Shown: positions 35,814 through 47,160 of the stretch, piece after piece
Numbering within the stretch: the first letter of the stretch is position 1
Layout of the letters: every line of letters begins with the position of its first letter
DNA from: Metellina segmentata
Lineage: Eukaryota > Arthropoda > Arachnida > Araneae > Tetragnathidae
Direction of reading: 5' to 3'
Assembly: GCA_947359465.1 (NCBI GenBank)
Contig: OX375876.1
Coordinates: 81,180,359 to 81,244,358 of the forward strand
Length of the DNA stretch: 64,000 nt
Position numbers and translations under genes: made by a program
The notes under the pieces: model-generated
The model's database searches: none
What the model was told of the DNA's origin: nothing
The model's input: only the letters and a program-made list of their open reading frames with translations

Positions 35814-36841
35814 AGTATGGCGTATGATCGCCATTATTCCTATTGTAGCTTACCAAGTGCCTTGGTAGTGAGTCATACAGGCTCTTTATGAAGTCTTGCG
35901 GCAGTCAATCCCATGCTACTTGAACACTGCCACGTAGTTCCAGCAGATTACTTGGTACATGTGGAGTGGTGATATCTCGTCCAATGACATCCCATACATT
36001 CGCTATCGGGGACAGGTTCGGTGAGTATGCCGGCCATGTTAAGATATCGTTGTGTACGATAAGCTCTAGAGACGACAGCAATGTCGGATCGGGTATTGTC
36101 TTCTGGAAAAAAAGGGGGAACCTGGGATTTCAGGAATGGGAGCGTAACTGGCTGTAAAGTTTCTTGAACGTAACGCAGGCCTTTCAAAGAGCCCATAAAG
36201 AATACCAAAGGTGATTTGGCATCATATCCAATTGCACCCCACACCATGACATCAGGTCTTCTGGACGTGTGACGTTGCACAACAAACCGTGAATCTTGGC
36301 GCTGACCACGTTGCCTCCGCACACGGATTCGATGGTCGTCTCCACCCAGACAGAAGCGGGATTCATCAGTGAAGATCACTCGATGCCATTCGAAACCCCA
36401 TGTCCGTCTGGCACGACACCATTCCAGTCTTTGACGGCGATGCAATGTTGTTAAAAGCAGTCGTTGTAACAGTCTATGTGAGTTTAGTCCCACGTCGTGA
36501 AGCCGTCGACAAATGATGTGATAACTTATTGGATGATCGAGAGACCTTCCCACTGCACGATGGATGTCTGCAACAGTGGCTGTTGGATCAGAACGCGTAT
36601 GTCTTATTACACACCTATCCTCTCTCGGTCCGGTTTCTCTAGGCCTTCCTGAGCCTGGTTGACGCTCGCATGTGCCTTGTTGTATCCACCGCTGCCAACA
36701 GCGTACAACACTAACATCACTACAAGCAATATGTTGCGCAATCCGTCTATTAGACCATCCACCTTCTCGGAGGCTAATTACTCGGCCTGTGTCAAACTCT
36801 CCCACTTGCTTAAATTGCTTGCGAACTTTTTTCCGAGGCAT
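35814..36841 (-). pseudogene. Tc1-like transposase, nearly full length but broken at the C-terminal third
   Basis: An open frame of 297 codons starts at 36841 (MPRKKVRKQFKQVGEFDTGR). Residues about 1-60 and 65-125 form the paired-like helix-turn-helix region, with the GRPRE linker (GSGRPRETGPREDR) between. The first catalytic Asp is in IFTDESRF (about residues 157-163). VMVWGAIGYDAKSPLVF follows. The second catalytic motif is mutated, PEDNTRSD (about 247-253) where the family has QDNARPH, keeping the Asp. A frameshift near 36070 drops the rest out of frame: the third motif region reads in another frame at 36030-35950, and the end RNNGDHTPY-stop is at 35814. Clear terminal repeats were not found, so the element limits are undefined. 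It is the best preserved transposase here. Confidence 0.88.
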
Positions 36842-37451
36842 AACTCAATAAGAAACGATGTAACCAACACAACAGCATGAGTCGAAATGAATCTTCTGCG
36901 CTCCTTAGAGTGTATTTTATCTTCTACCCATTTTTTAAAATTAGGAATGAGTGCATTTTATTGTCTGCATTGTAATTTTTTGCTCTTCAGAATTGTTTAC
37001 TTTTTTTATATATAATTATGCTTCTAATTTTGATCTTTTGAAATAAAATTTCAGACAGGAGGATATTATTGAAGAAATAAGGTGATGAAATTGAGTAATT
37101 AGAGTAAAACTAAATCTCCTTTCAGTAATGTCATTGATTTCACAGTAACAACTTCTGTAAACTTTAGTGTATGAACTAAATACTTTAAAGTCACGTTTTA
37201 AACACATTGATAAAACATAAAAAAACTATAAAATGCAGCGAAAATCCCCTCGAAAAACACGAAACTTTGGGTGTATCACAAAACAAATAAACTTGTTTTT
37301 TCGGGGTCATGGTTAATTTTTGAGCCTTTATATAACTAAATATTTAAATTCACTTAGAGCTTCAGCCTGAGATTGTGAAACATTAAAAATGCATTTTAAT
37401 GAGAATATTTTCAATCCATTTATATTATTTTCTGGGTCTCTATATCATTTA
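36842..37451. other. Noncoding flank of the Tc1-like gene
   Basis: AT-rich; probably includes the right end of the Tc1 element, but no inverted partner was found on the left side. Confidence 0.45.
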
Positions 37452-38080
37452 CTAGCAGAGATACATGGCGTTGATCGGGTTGAATTGGTTAAAGTTGAAT
37501 TGAAAAGTGATCAGAACTAATCATTTCTCATTCGTAGAAAAATGCATATATATATGATGTTGTCTGTGCTCAGATGGCAAAATGTTATAAGTCACTTTTC
37601 CCAAAAAATTGAGTAGGTCCCATTCTGGAGTCAGGTTTGTTAATGTTTAGAAGGTGGCAAAATGTCATATGTCTTTTTCTTTCAGTTTATGAGAAAACAA
37701 AGGTAGATAAACATGTAATAAGTCAAAAACCACAGAATCACATGTTGAATCTTAAAATTGCTGTCACGAAAAATTTTAAAAAATGACTTATAACATTTTG
37801 CCATCTGAGCTCAGATGTATCCATCCATATAATCCATTTCATATTCACATTTCTTCTGCAAGACACACTTCAAAAGGTTTTTCTAAAGTGACTAATTCTG
37901 TGTTCACTTTTAGGATTAAAGGTTCAACATGTGGTTTTGTGGTTTTTGATTTATTACAATTTTCCCACCTTTGTTTTCTCATAAACTGAAAGAAAAAGAC
38001 TTACGACATTTTGCCACCTTCTAAACATTAACAAACCAGACTCCAGGATGGGTCTTACTCAATAATTTATATGTACAAAC
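37452..38080 (-). mobile_element. Helitron-like 3' terminus with long foldback
   Basis: Minus-strand sequence ends ATGTATCTCTGCTAG then T at 37452, as in two sister ends at 46004 and 46295 (all minus, all followed by T, all sharing a GAAAAGTGATCAG-like block just inside). Within lies a foldback: 37600-37755 and about 37900-38066 are inverted copies (TGGTTTGTTAATGTTTAGAA, TCAGTTTATGAGAAAACAAA). A second pair, 37563-37597 with 37780-37815 (GATGGCAAAATGTTATAAGT), overlaps it. Confidence 0.55.
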
Positions 38081-38635
38081 AAATTTATATAATGTGTTGA
38101 TAACATCATGGAGAACCTGCCCCCGAAGTGGCCTCAATCTCTAGTATTGACAGTAAAGCACTTGTTAAATGGGCTTGCCTTGGTATTTGGGAATCCTAAT
38201 TAAATTGGTAGATTTCGAAAAGAACTGAATAAAAATAAATATTTGTAATGACAGATTTTTTTTAGCATTGAGTTTTTTATTTTTTGTTACTAGGTTAAGT
38301 CCAGTTGTTTCATTCGCTTTTGGTTCATGTTAATTAGTTTGCAAAGTTCATAATCGTATTATAATGATAGCCGATAATTAACAAACATAACTTTATTGAC
38401 CTTAGCATAACGTGCTCTCTTGGTTAAATCAAAACAGTACACTGCAAATATCTATAGAACAGCAGTTTTCAGTTAATGGTTACAGTGAACATATCACAAA
38501 AGTAAATTTGTTTGATTGAAATCTTGAAAAAATCTAGCTTGGATCAATACTGTTAAAACGATTTTATTAATTATGTTGAATATAATTCAATTACCAATTA
38601 TGATTCAATTACGAAGAATTAATTCGAGCAGTACT

Positions 38636-38688
38636 GGTAAAACAATTTTATTAATTACATTGAGTATAAAACGATTACGGTACGCAAA
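38636..38688. mobile_element. Left fragment of a Helitron-like palindrome split by insertions
   Basis: AGTATAAAACGATTACGGTA then CGCAAA at 38662-38688 continues, after the nested insertion, with TCATTTTGTTTTACCAGTAT at 45441. The joined sequence matches the related minus-strand fragment near 49880-49815. The last 12 bases, ACGGTACGCAAA (38677-38688), recur at 45429-45440. Confidence 0.65.
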
Positions 38689-40105
38689 GAGCCGCGGTAG
38701 CTCAGTCAGTAGAGCGTCGGGCTCGCATCAGAAGGGTTGTGGGTTCTAATGATGACTGGGGCACGTTAAATAGGTCGTGGTCACAAAGTCCCCCATGTTC
38801 CCATACCAAATCAATACCTCTGGGGGTACCTGATCAGGGAGTTATCGGCCTCTGATTGGGATCTAAATTACGATATGTGTGAGTGAATGAATGTATGAAA
38901 GGGACCATCCTATAAAACGGATGTGTCATGTATGTCGAGCAAAGACGGACTTCCTCCCAATGGGGCTCAGTAACATGTAAAGCCCACGCCTCTTGCCGTC
39001 TTCAACGGGCCTGGCCAATACCTCCTAGAGATAAGAAAGCCGAACCACTACGTCACTAGAAAGTAGTGACGTCACAAAAATTAGGCGATGATAGGAACGC
39101 ACTGGTTACGAAGAAGCCTGAAATATCTACGTATACTGTGTGGTGAAAATTGACGAAGGATTATTTTTAACTTTCATTAAGTTAGATTTTTGTTGAAGCA
39201 CATGTTTTAGTACTCAAAGCAGTATTAATATATCTTTGAGTGTTCAGTTCCTCAACTACGAGGTAACTTCGATGAAAAATCCCAAGTTTCAAGACTTCAG
39301 CTTCCCATCTGATCCAGAGCTCGGAAGAAAATGGATATCGGCAATTCCGAGGAAGGATTATGTAAAGTAAGTGAAGATATTTTTTTAAGTTGGCATTATA
39401 TTCTGTAGTTTTATAATGATCGAAGCATATAGAAAACCTCATGAATTGAAAAAATATAAAGATAGTTTTGTGTGGTGACTTTTGTTTTTGAGTAAAAATA
39501 TAACGTAATTTGTTAAAAGCCAGCAAGAACCCGGATTGGATATATGCAGTAAAAAGACTTGGTTGAAACTTATACATGACTTATAAATGATAAAGATATG
39601 GTAAATGATAAATAATTGAGTACATATAAAGTTACGGTTTAAAATGTATAAATCAATAATAGTGATAACAATACAGCAAAACATCTTAATTAACTTTAAT
39701 TATGATTAAAAAACAATTCGAACAAATAATGAATAAACCTATTACAGTATTATTTTGTTTATATATCCTAAACCTCTCCCATGTCATAATATCAACTTGG
39801 AAAGTTTGCTGTAGAGTGACATGAATTTAATATTCATAGACAGTATTGAGATAAGAGTTGAAAAATAATAATTTTCATTGAGTAAAATGCATGTTTTGAT
39901 CATTTGTAAGGCATTAATTTTGTAAAATACTCCATGTTTATGACAGTAGCCAATCAACAAAAATAGTAATAATGCAATTTTACTTTTAAAAAAAATAAAA
40001 GCATATACATTGAGAGAAAATTTTGTTGAGTAATAATTCATAATTATCCTTCTGCGTCCTTCTGAAACTGTCTGGGGGAGCTCTGCATTTCTGTATAGAC
40101 ATATA

Positions 40106-41180
40106 GCACCCTGGCAAGAAAAGTGACACAGCTCAAAATTGCAGAATTTGAGAAACATCACTTAAAGGGTACTATAAAACATTGAAATAGTATAAGCTTT
40201 CTTTAAATTTTAGGTAAGTATTTATGGTGGTAACTTCTATTATATTCTACAGGGTGTCCTAAAAGATCTTGTACTCCAACTTTAAAAAAATTTATTGCCA
40301 GTGTTTTTTTTTTAATTATTGAATTTTATCGTCTGCATATTGTTTTATCGACTCTTTAATTTTTATCGTTTGATTTTCTTTGCACTCAAGTTGTGCGATA
40401 AAAGAGTTCCATGTCATTTTGTTCTTCATTGCAAGATAAATTTATCATGCATTCAGAGAATTGTCCTGTTTGAGGCTTATTTAGAATATTAATCGCATGA
40501 AAGATGTAAAGATTTTTACCGACAGAAATATCCAAAGGATGCAATACTAAGTAAAGATACCTTGTATCAACTTATTCACCAATTTGTTGCATTATTAGAA
40601 GTGAATTAATGAGACTCTTGGTTCCAACAAGACGTTGCAACTTGCCATTCAAAATGTTTTGAAACAACCATGAGCATGCTTCAAGATTTTTTGGCGATCA
40701 CCTCGTCTCAATAAACCTTTGGCCATCTCGTTCCCTAATCTGCACATTCCTGATTTTTTTCCTGTGGGGATATTTAAAGAACAAAGTTTATGAAGATAAT
40801 CACCAAACAATAGGAAATCTGAAAATTGCCATTACTCAGCATCTTGAAACGTGTTTCTAAAAATATGAGCAAACTTCAGTCTTGCCTCCAAGAAAAAGAT
40901 GGAAATTTTGAACATTTATTGTAAACGTAAGTTCAAATTGTTTTTTTCTACGTTAGGTTGAAAGTGCTTTTTACCATAAAAATTATAACCATAATAATTA
41001 AGCATAAAAATTATTGTTTTGAAGTCTGTTGTTTTTGTATAGTAAATTTACGAATCGTCAGTACAGGAACTTTTAGGACACCCTGTATTTAATAGTAACA
41101 TAGGGCACCTCATACATATTTTTCAATAACATAACATCAAAATTTTAATTTTTTGACTTCACTTTTCTAGCCGGGGTGCG
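40106..41180 (+). mobile_element. MITE (family C) in the THAP9-like intron, split by a mariner
   Basis: The ends GCACCCTGGCAAGAAAAGTG and CACTTTTCTAGCCGGGGTGC are imperfect inverted repeats. Without the mariner it is about 240 bp. An uninterrupted, opposite-strand copy lies at 59533-59789 and supplies the empty mariner site. Confidence 0.78.
40250..41085 (+). mobile_element. mariner-like element, internally deleted
   Basis: The ends are CAGGGTGTCCTAAAAG at 40250 and CTTTTAGGACACCCTG at 41085, perfect inverted repeats flanked by TA on both sides. Plus-strand remnants of a transposase remain: YPKDAILSKDTLYQLIHQFV, then DSWFQQDVATCHSKCFETTM (containing a catalytic Asp), then SYFF-like and KNKVYED-like scraps near 40760-40800. 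At 836 bp against the usual 1.3 kb it is deleted, with stops and frameshifts. Confidence 0.85.
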
Positions 41181-44100
41181 ATTTATGTGTGTTTGTGCGT
41201 TAGAAATTTAAATAAGAACTCTATTTTAAAATTTATTACATAATTTTAGGTTTCTGAACTTCACTTTGTCAAGTGACATCAGGTACGTCACAGAAGAGTT
41301 CGACGAAAAAAATGGAAGGAAAATTTATGTTAGTCTTTGTAAGCCTCGGCTTCAAAAGGCAGCGATCCCCAGCATTTGGAAGGTGTTGAAATGATCAATG
41401 TGCCAACTTGCTATTCTGTATTAAAAAAAGAAAAGGGCATTTTATTTCTTATTATCTCAACGTCAGCACTAGTGATATCCTTGTCTGTAGTTGTTGATTC
41501 AGATTGTTTTATAAAAGCCTATAAAGAGAATGTTATGATCTCTGAAATTGGAAATTACAAACTTCCCTTTCATATTAATAACATCAATACTTTAGATTCC
41601 ATTCTTTTGGAAACATCAAACCTGAATGCTCCAAATGGAGACGGTAATGTTAAAAATATGTTTAGTTTAACGCAGAATGTACTTAAAGACTTATTAAAGT
41701 GTGTCGCAAGTGAAAGTCAAAGCTTATTATTGGGTTTGTTGCTGAACAACTATCACTTGCTGAAAATCACAAGAATCGAAATCGGTACAGTTCTGATTTC
41801 TTAATTTTAAACAGTTTGATCTTTACCATATCCCCACATGCGTATCTATTTTTAAGAATTTGTGGATTTGTAATTACACCCCACCCTTCGACAGTAAAGA
41901 GACTGTTCAAAATTTAATGTTGATCCCTAAACTGAAGGACTTGATAAAAAAAATTTATTATATGCTTAGGAAAAGATTTTACACTTAAATGATGCTGACA
42001 AATATGTATCATTACTTATTGATGAAATTCATTTGAAAGCCTTTCTTGATTATAAGGGTGGTGATATTATTGGGGTATCCTATAACTGTGAGAAGGCAAC
42101 TAATTCTGCTTATGTATTTATGCTGCAAAGTATAAAATATAGTAGTTATAAAGATGTTATACACATTTTACCTGTTAAGACAATTATTTTGAACATTCTT
42201 TATGATTTCTTGTTTAAAATTGTTATAGGTCTTGAACATCTTGGTTTTAAAGTTGGGTACATCATCAGTGACAATAATGCTATTAATCGTAAAGCTGTTT
42301 CTTTTTTTGCTTCCCCACCCAAATTGAGTATTTGTTATAATCATCCTGCTGACCCTTCAAAACCATTGTTTTCCATTATTGAACCTGTCCACATACTGAA
42401 ATGTATTAGAAATAATTGGCTAAACCAAAAAAATTGTGGACAATGTATGTTTTATCCAATGTTTTACCAATTGGACAATAATTTATCGAATGCGGAACAA
42501 ATCACAGAAAGATTAAAATCTGCCTCTCTCTTAACACTAAAACAGCTTCAAGAAATTGAATCAAATGCTATTGTAAAATATGCTGATACACAAACAGCAT
42601 TGTATCACACAACGCGTGCAATATTAGAACTAACAACTTATTGTATAGAAGAGTTAAATTTTTAGTATATATTAACTGCAAACTGATTAATTAGAAGACT
42701 GTTTTGGCAGTTATCACCAGCTAGCAGGTGCCCAGTATAATATAAATTTGACAGAATTCTCTTTAAAACTGAAAAAAAATTAGAATTATATCTCTTCTTC
42801 CATTATGGTTAAGCTAAAAAAAATGGTAAAATTGATATTAGTATTTCAGATGTGAAAAATGTAGTTGAAGTTGAAAATTTGGGGGGAAAAAATTCAATTT
42901 TTGGGTAAAATTAATGTTTGTAACTCTGACTTGAATGACACTATTCTTGCTATTGTGTCTGTAGCTGGCTATTGTGTTCATTCTCTTTCAAAAACCATCA
43001 ACTGTTTATCTTGTAAAGCTCAATTATCTGTTGATAGAGAACTTGAATTAAGTTCATGTTATGCTTTGATCAAAAATCTAGATCGAGGTGGATTGAAGTA
43101 TCCAATTAATGATGTAATTACCAAAGTATATACAATTACATAATTGTATCTAAGTTATTATCCACAGACTTTAAAAATTGTTGAATTTTAAAATAAGAGA
43201 AATGTTGTATGTAATATCATGTCAAATGTTTTGAACTCGTCAGAAATTTTCCTGACAGTTGAAACTTGCGACAAAGGTCAATTCTGAAAAAATCAACAAA
43301 CATATTTTTGAAGAACTGATGCAAAAGAATAAATTATTTGTGCTAGTTTTGTCTGCTAACGATAAAAAAAAGGCCTAAAAATCCCAAAATGACAAATTTC
43401 CTAAAGATAGAACAATTTAAACTCTTAACAAATTTAATTATTTAAAGGTAACTGTGGATGTTTTTTATTGCAATGTGGTGTTGGCAGATATGCTATGTAA
43501 ATTCATTAAAATGAATAATTTATTGTATTGATTTTTATGCTATGATAATTTTATGTTTAATAAAGATAATTAAATTTATTTTTCTAGTGTCCTATTATTT
43601 TTTTGCTTTCAGTGAGTGAACTTTAGAAATTCTAAAATAAATTTCTTACCATAGTATTCAATATGTTATCAATAGGGTACATTGGAAATGACTGGTTGAT
43701 ATAATTCTATATTAATTTGTTAGCTCAATGATTTCATGTATGATAATAATGTACTAATCACTATATGCTTAAAGTTAATCCATTATTGGAATTGAATTTT
43801 CATGTCAAGTTATATGTATATAGGGCAATTCCAAGGTAACTTACATTTAGACAAATATACTGATCTTGAAGTGTAAATATATTAGCAAAAAATAATAGAA
43901 AACAAAATATTTACTTGAATTGTTCAAGAAACTAGTAAAAAGCTAAACTTTGATAAGAATGTTATTAATTTACTGATATTTTTAAGTCCACAGAATTAAA
44001 TTTACTGTAATAACTTGCATTACAGTAAAGAGGAATAACAGAAAAGGTTCATGAACATTTGAATAAAATTCTGTTTTGTTCAACATGATATAGTTTGAAA

Positions 44101-45428
44101 AGTATATACATTAATTCTAAAGCCTTTCATAATTGTAGTCATGCAAATTTTTTAAAGCTGTCATTCATCAATTAAATTTAATTAAAAAAAATTTAAGTAA
44201 CATACGTAACATTTCATTTTTCCAAAATTTTATTCCAATAACTAAATTTTCATTACAATAAATCAAATACAATCACGATGAATCAAAACCAAAGAACTCC
44301 AGTTTTTTTTAAGCCCAAAATTATGTAAAATATATCTTATTTTATTTTTTCAAGTTTTTACTTTTCAGCATGGAATTACCCTAATATATCATGGGTGTTC
44401 ACTAATTCTTGCATACAGGATTTACTTCTCCAGCCTCCTTTTTCAAAAGTTAAGGCAAAATATTTTTTAAATAGTTGAGACAATATAAAAGGGACTATAT
44501 GGATATATTGGTCAAAAAATATTATGCAATTGACATTGGAGATACCTGATATATGCATCCATCCTCCAAGTTAAATATAAATAGTTTTCAAATGCTTCTA
44601 ATTGAAAAAAAATTATCTGATCAACTTCTATAGTTATGTTCTTTAATTACCTAAAAAAAGCATTAATACTAAACTCGTCATTTTTTAAATTCCATTAACA
44701 AGGAAATTATTTTTTTAGCAAACTCATTTGAATAATGGATTTACTAAATGTTACTATCATAATTTAGCTTTTCTTTGTATAAAATGTATCATATTGTCGC
44801 TATACACGTAGATACAATAGTTTATCAACAGGTCCTAGAACCCAACAAAAATAGCCCTGGAAAATTTTAACCTTTCTTATGAACAACCGAAAATTAATCT
44901 AAATTAAAAATATATTTATATGGCTGCATTTATCAAGGATGATGGGTATTCTTCAAAATTTATTTTTCCCACAGATGTCTCAGAATTTTTTAATCATTAC
45001 CTATTAAATATAATTTAAACTGTCAATTTGATTTTGTATCCATAATTAATTTAAACTCTTAATTTCACTGTTTCCTCTCGTAACTTTCCAGATATTCAAT
45101 GAAGCATCGCAAACATTACTATTTATATTTTAATCTTCTGAACGTTGCTTTGTCATATTTTATTGTTTCCCACAATTATAAATTGTATATCTATATATTT
45201 CTTCCCCTGCTTTCAATTTCATTTTATTATGCTACTTTAAGCTGACAAATTCCAATAACTAAATAATTCGTTGAATGAAGTCGGAACTCGCTGATAAACA
45301 AACGCTCAACAATGATGTTTTGCATCGCCTAATTTTTCTGACGTCACAAAACAGTGGTTTGCCTTTCTTATCTCTAGGAGGTATTGGCCTGGCACTCCTC
45401 TGGTCTGCCAGTGTAGGCATAAGAAACA

Positions 45429-45740
45429 ACGGTACGCAAATCATTTTGTTTTACCAGTATTGATGGAAAATAACTTTTCCATCAATACTGGTAAAACGAA
45501 ATGATTTGCGTATAGTTTTATACACGATGTTACTTCTATAGGGATTTCGATTTCCTTTTAGCCACTAGGATAAATAGAACGGGGATTAATATATAGCCTA
45601 CATTACCCACAGGGTTCTAAAGTATCAATGTGCCAAATTTGATATGGAATGGTCAAACGGTTTAGATTTGTATAGATAGTGAACAGACAGAAAGATAGGC
45701 AGACAGACGACAACACTGCATTATATATTGATTCCCATTA
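45429..45740 (-). mobile_element. Right part of the Helitron-like palindrome
   Basis: 45432-45512 is a near-perfect hairpin: GCAAATCATTTTGTTTTACC then AGTATTGATGGAAAA on one side and its inverse on the other with a TAAC centre. The minus-strand sequence beyond (45513-45735) resembles a Helitron 5' region: a TATATAATGCAGTG start, GTCTGTCTGCC-type simple stretch, then a body similar to the fragment at 49780-50104. Confidence 0.55.
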
Positions 45741-46003
45741 GAAAATGAATAATAAATTGTTTCTAGCATTATTCACCAGATTTTAGAAATCTACCTGTGA
45801 GCATTTTCACATTCTCACTTTTAAAGAGATTAGAGGCGAATTTAAACGGTCTTGGGCGCTAATTCAGTTTTTATAAAAGTGAGAGAAATCGATATTTTCA
45901 CTTTGTAGATAAAGAAAGAAGTATAACAAGTTACAAATTCACAGGGTCATTCTAACAGTCACAAAAAGACAGATACCAACACTTCTTTGTATATGTAAAT
46001 TAA

Positions 46004-47160
46004 CTAGCACAATAGGCCGGCGTTGTTCGGATTGAATTAATTAAATGTTGATTGAAAAGTGATCAGACTAATCACTTCTCATTCATAAAAGAATGCTAGC
46101 ATCATTTAAGTATACGGTAAATAATTTTTAATAACGTTTAACTTTTTCATAGCTTTTACAATTTCTTGGAATGACTACCTGTTGGAAATTAACGTAATCC
46201 GTCTTATTTTAAAGTGATTTTTTTAAAACTTTTGGGTCATATTAAAATAAGAAATTACACACCTACTAAAAAATGTTTTGTTTTGTATATTTTACTAGCA
46301 GAAATACCCAGCTTTGCTCCGGTTGAATTAATAATACGTTGATTGAAACGTCATTATCAATTATTTTTCATAACAAAATGTCAGCATCATTTAAGAGTGC
46401 GGAAAAAAATTTTACTATCCATTTTCCACCATCGCTTCTACAATTTACTTCGGACGCAACTATACATATATGTTGTATCCATCCATGTAATCCATTTCAT
46501 ATTCGTCACACTTCTGAAAGATTTTTTTTTTCTAATGTGACTACTACAGAAGTTGATTTTGAGTTTTTGAGTGACTACAAATATTCCCGTGCATTCATTT
46601 TCAGTTAAAATAGGGAATGTTTGGCGGATAGTCTTACACTTAGTTTTCCTATGAATATGTTTTACTTGTGTCATTCTTGCACGTAGTATGCAATATTTTC
46701 GAATTTCATCATCAATGTGAGGGGTTGGTGTTACGGCATTCGTGACTAATTTAGTTTGAAGTAGACGCAATTTTTATTGGAAATTCCATTCAGCTGTGGG
46801 TGGAATAACGGAACTTCTGTTAGATATACAAAGCAGAGTTGACGTTTGTCTGTTCTCTATACAAATCCATCTTTAGACGAATCTACACCAGATTTGATAC
46901 ACACATATTTTAAAAACCTGTGAGTATGATAGGCTACATATTAACCAGCGTTCTATTCTTCCAAAGGGGCAAAATATTTACTGCATTCGTGATTAATTTT
47001 GTTTGAAGCAAACGCACTTTTTCCTGAAAATTCCATTCAGCAGCATGTGGAATAACGGAGATTGTGATAGAAATAAATATCATCAGTGTAGACAAATTAA
47101 ACTCAATCGATAATATTATTTTAATAAACAAAAGTTTGATTTTACAACGCTTTTACAAAA
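46004..47160 (-). mobile_element. Two further Helitron-like fragments
   Basis: Minus-strand 3' ends with CTAG followed by T at 46004 (CCGGCCTATTGTGCTAG) and 46295 (GAGCAAAGCTGGGTATTTCT then GCTAG). Bodies include TCCATCCATGTAATCCATTT, which is shared with 37817-37850, and two diverged copies of a segment with TTCCATTCAGC, GTGGAATAACGGA (46783-46815 and 47030-47062). No Rep/helicase ORF. Boundaries on the 5' side are unclear. Confidence 0.45.

Larger units (their letters stand above)
39222..43143 (+). pseudogene. THAP9/P-element-like transposase pseudogene
   Basis: The THAP zinc-finger half is at about 39222-39366: CSVPQLRGNFDEKSQ in one frame, then DFSFPSDPELGRKWISAIPR then KDY after a frameshift (the RKW-I-IPR block is diagnostic). 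A donor-like GTAAGT follows at 39367. Downstream, TTTTAG at 41249 precedes VSELHF, then RYVTEEFDEKNGRKIYVSLC, probably the rest of the THAP domain. 41376-41800 carries SLTQNVLKDLLKCVASE, a region known from this transposase family. 42000-42665 carries the RNase-H-like core: IDEIHLKAFLDYKGGDIIG, VGYIISDNNAINRKAVSFF, and PVHILKCIRNNWLNQKN. The C-terminal domain is at 42865-43143 (SVAGYCVHSLSKTINCLSCK, CYALIKNLDRGGLKYPINDV). Several frameshifts (39270, 41800-42000, 42670-42860) make it inactive. Family identity is secure; exon limits are inferred. Confidence 0.82.
39016..45386 (+). mobile_element. P-element/THAP9-like transposon, 6.4 kb with nested insertions
   Basis: The ends are inverted repeats of about 34 bp beginning CAATACCTCCTAGAGATAAG (39016 rightward and 45386 leftward), with a second inverted block (GTGACGTCA, then AAAAATTAGGCGATG) further in. 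P elements likewise have about 31-bp terminal and separate internal inverted repeats. The target duplication GCCTGGC lies at 39009-39015 and 45387-45393. It contains a THAP plus P-type transposase pseudogene, an intron holding a MITE with a mariner in it, and about 2.2 kb of AT-rich DNA from 43144 to the right end in which I see no gene. Confidence 0.82.
38689..45428 (+). mobile_element. tRNA-derived SINE (family B), split by a P-like transposon
   Basis: The SINE is 38689-39015 plus 45394-45428, about 360 bp. Its head has A box TAGCTCAGTCAGTAGAGCG and a weaker B box GGGTTGTGGGTTCTAATG. The body passes GTACCTGATCAGGGAGTTAT, AAAGACGGACTTCCTCCCAA and CCACGCCTCTTGCCGTCTTC, and it resumes after the insertion with ACTCCTCTGGTCTGCCAGTG to AAGAAACA. 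The 12-bp duplication ACGGTACGCAAA flanks both outer ends. The tRNA-like head is not a working tRNA gene. Confidence 0.75.

Noticed and set aside
35728..37135. Direct repeat CCTTTCAGTAATG (35728-35740 and about 37121-37133) as a target duplication around the Tc1-like gene
   Set aside because: Tc1 elements duplicate only TA and no inverted ends adjoin the repeats; 13 bp may be chance or an unrelated repeat.
38689..38760. Possible functional tRNA gene
   Set aside because: A-box is good but the B box is weak, the arms do not fold into a proper cloverleaf, and SINE body with target duplication follows.
39182..40161. Minus-strand open frames opposite the THAP9-like region
   Set aside because: Shadows of the plus-strand relic and AT-rich intron DNA.
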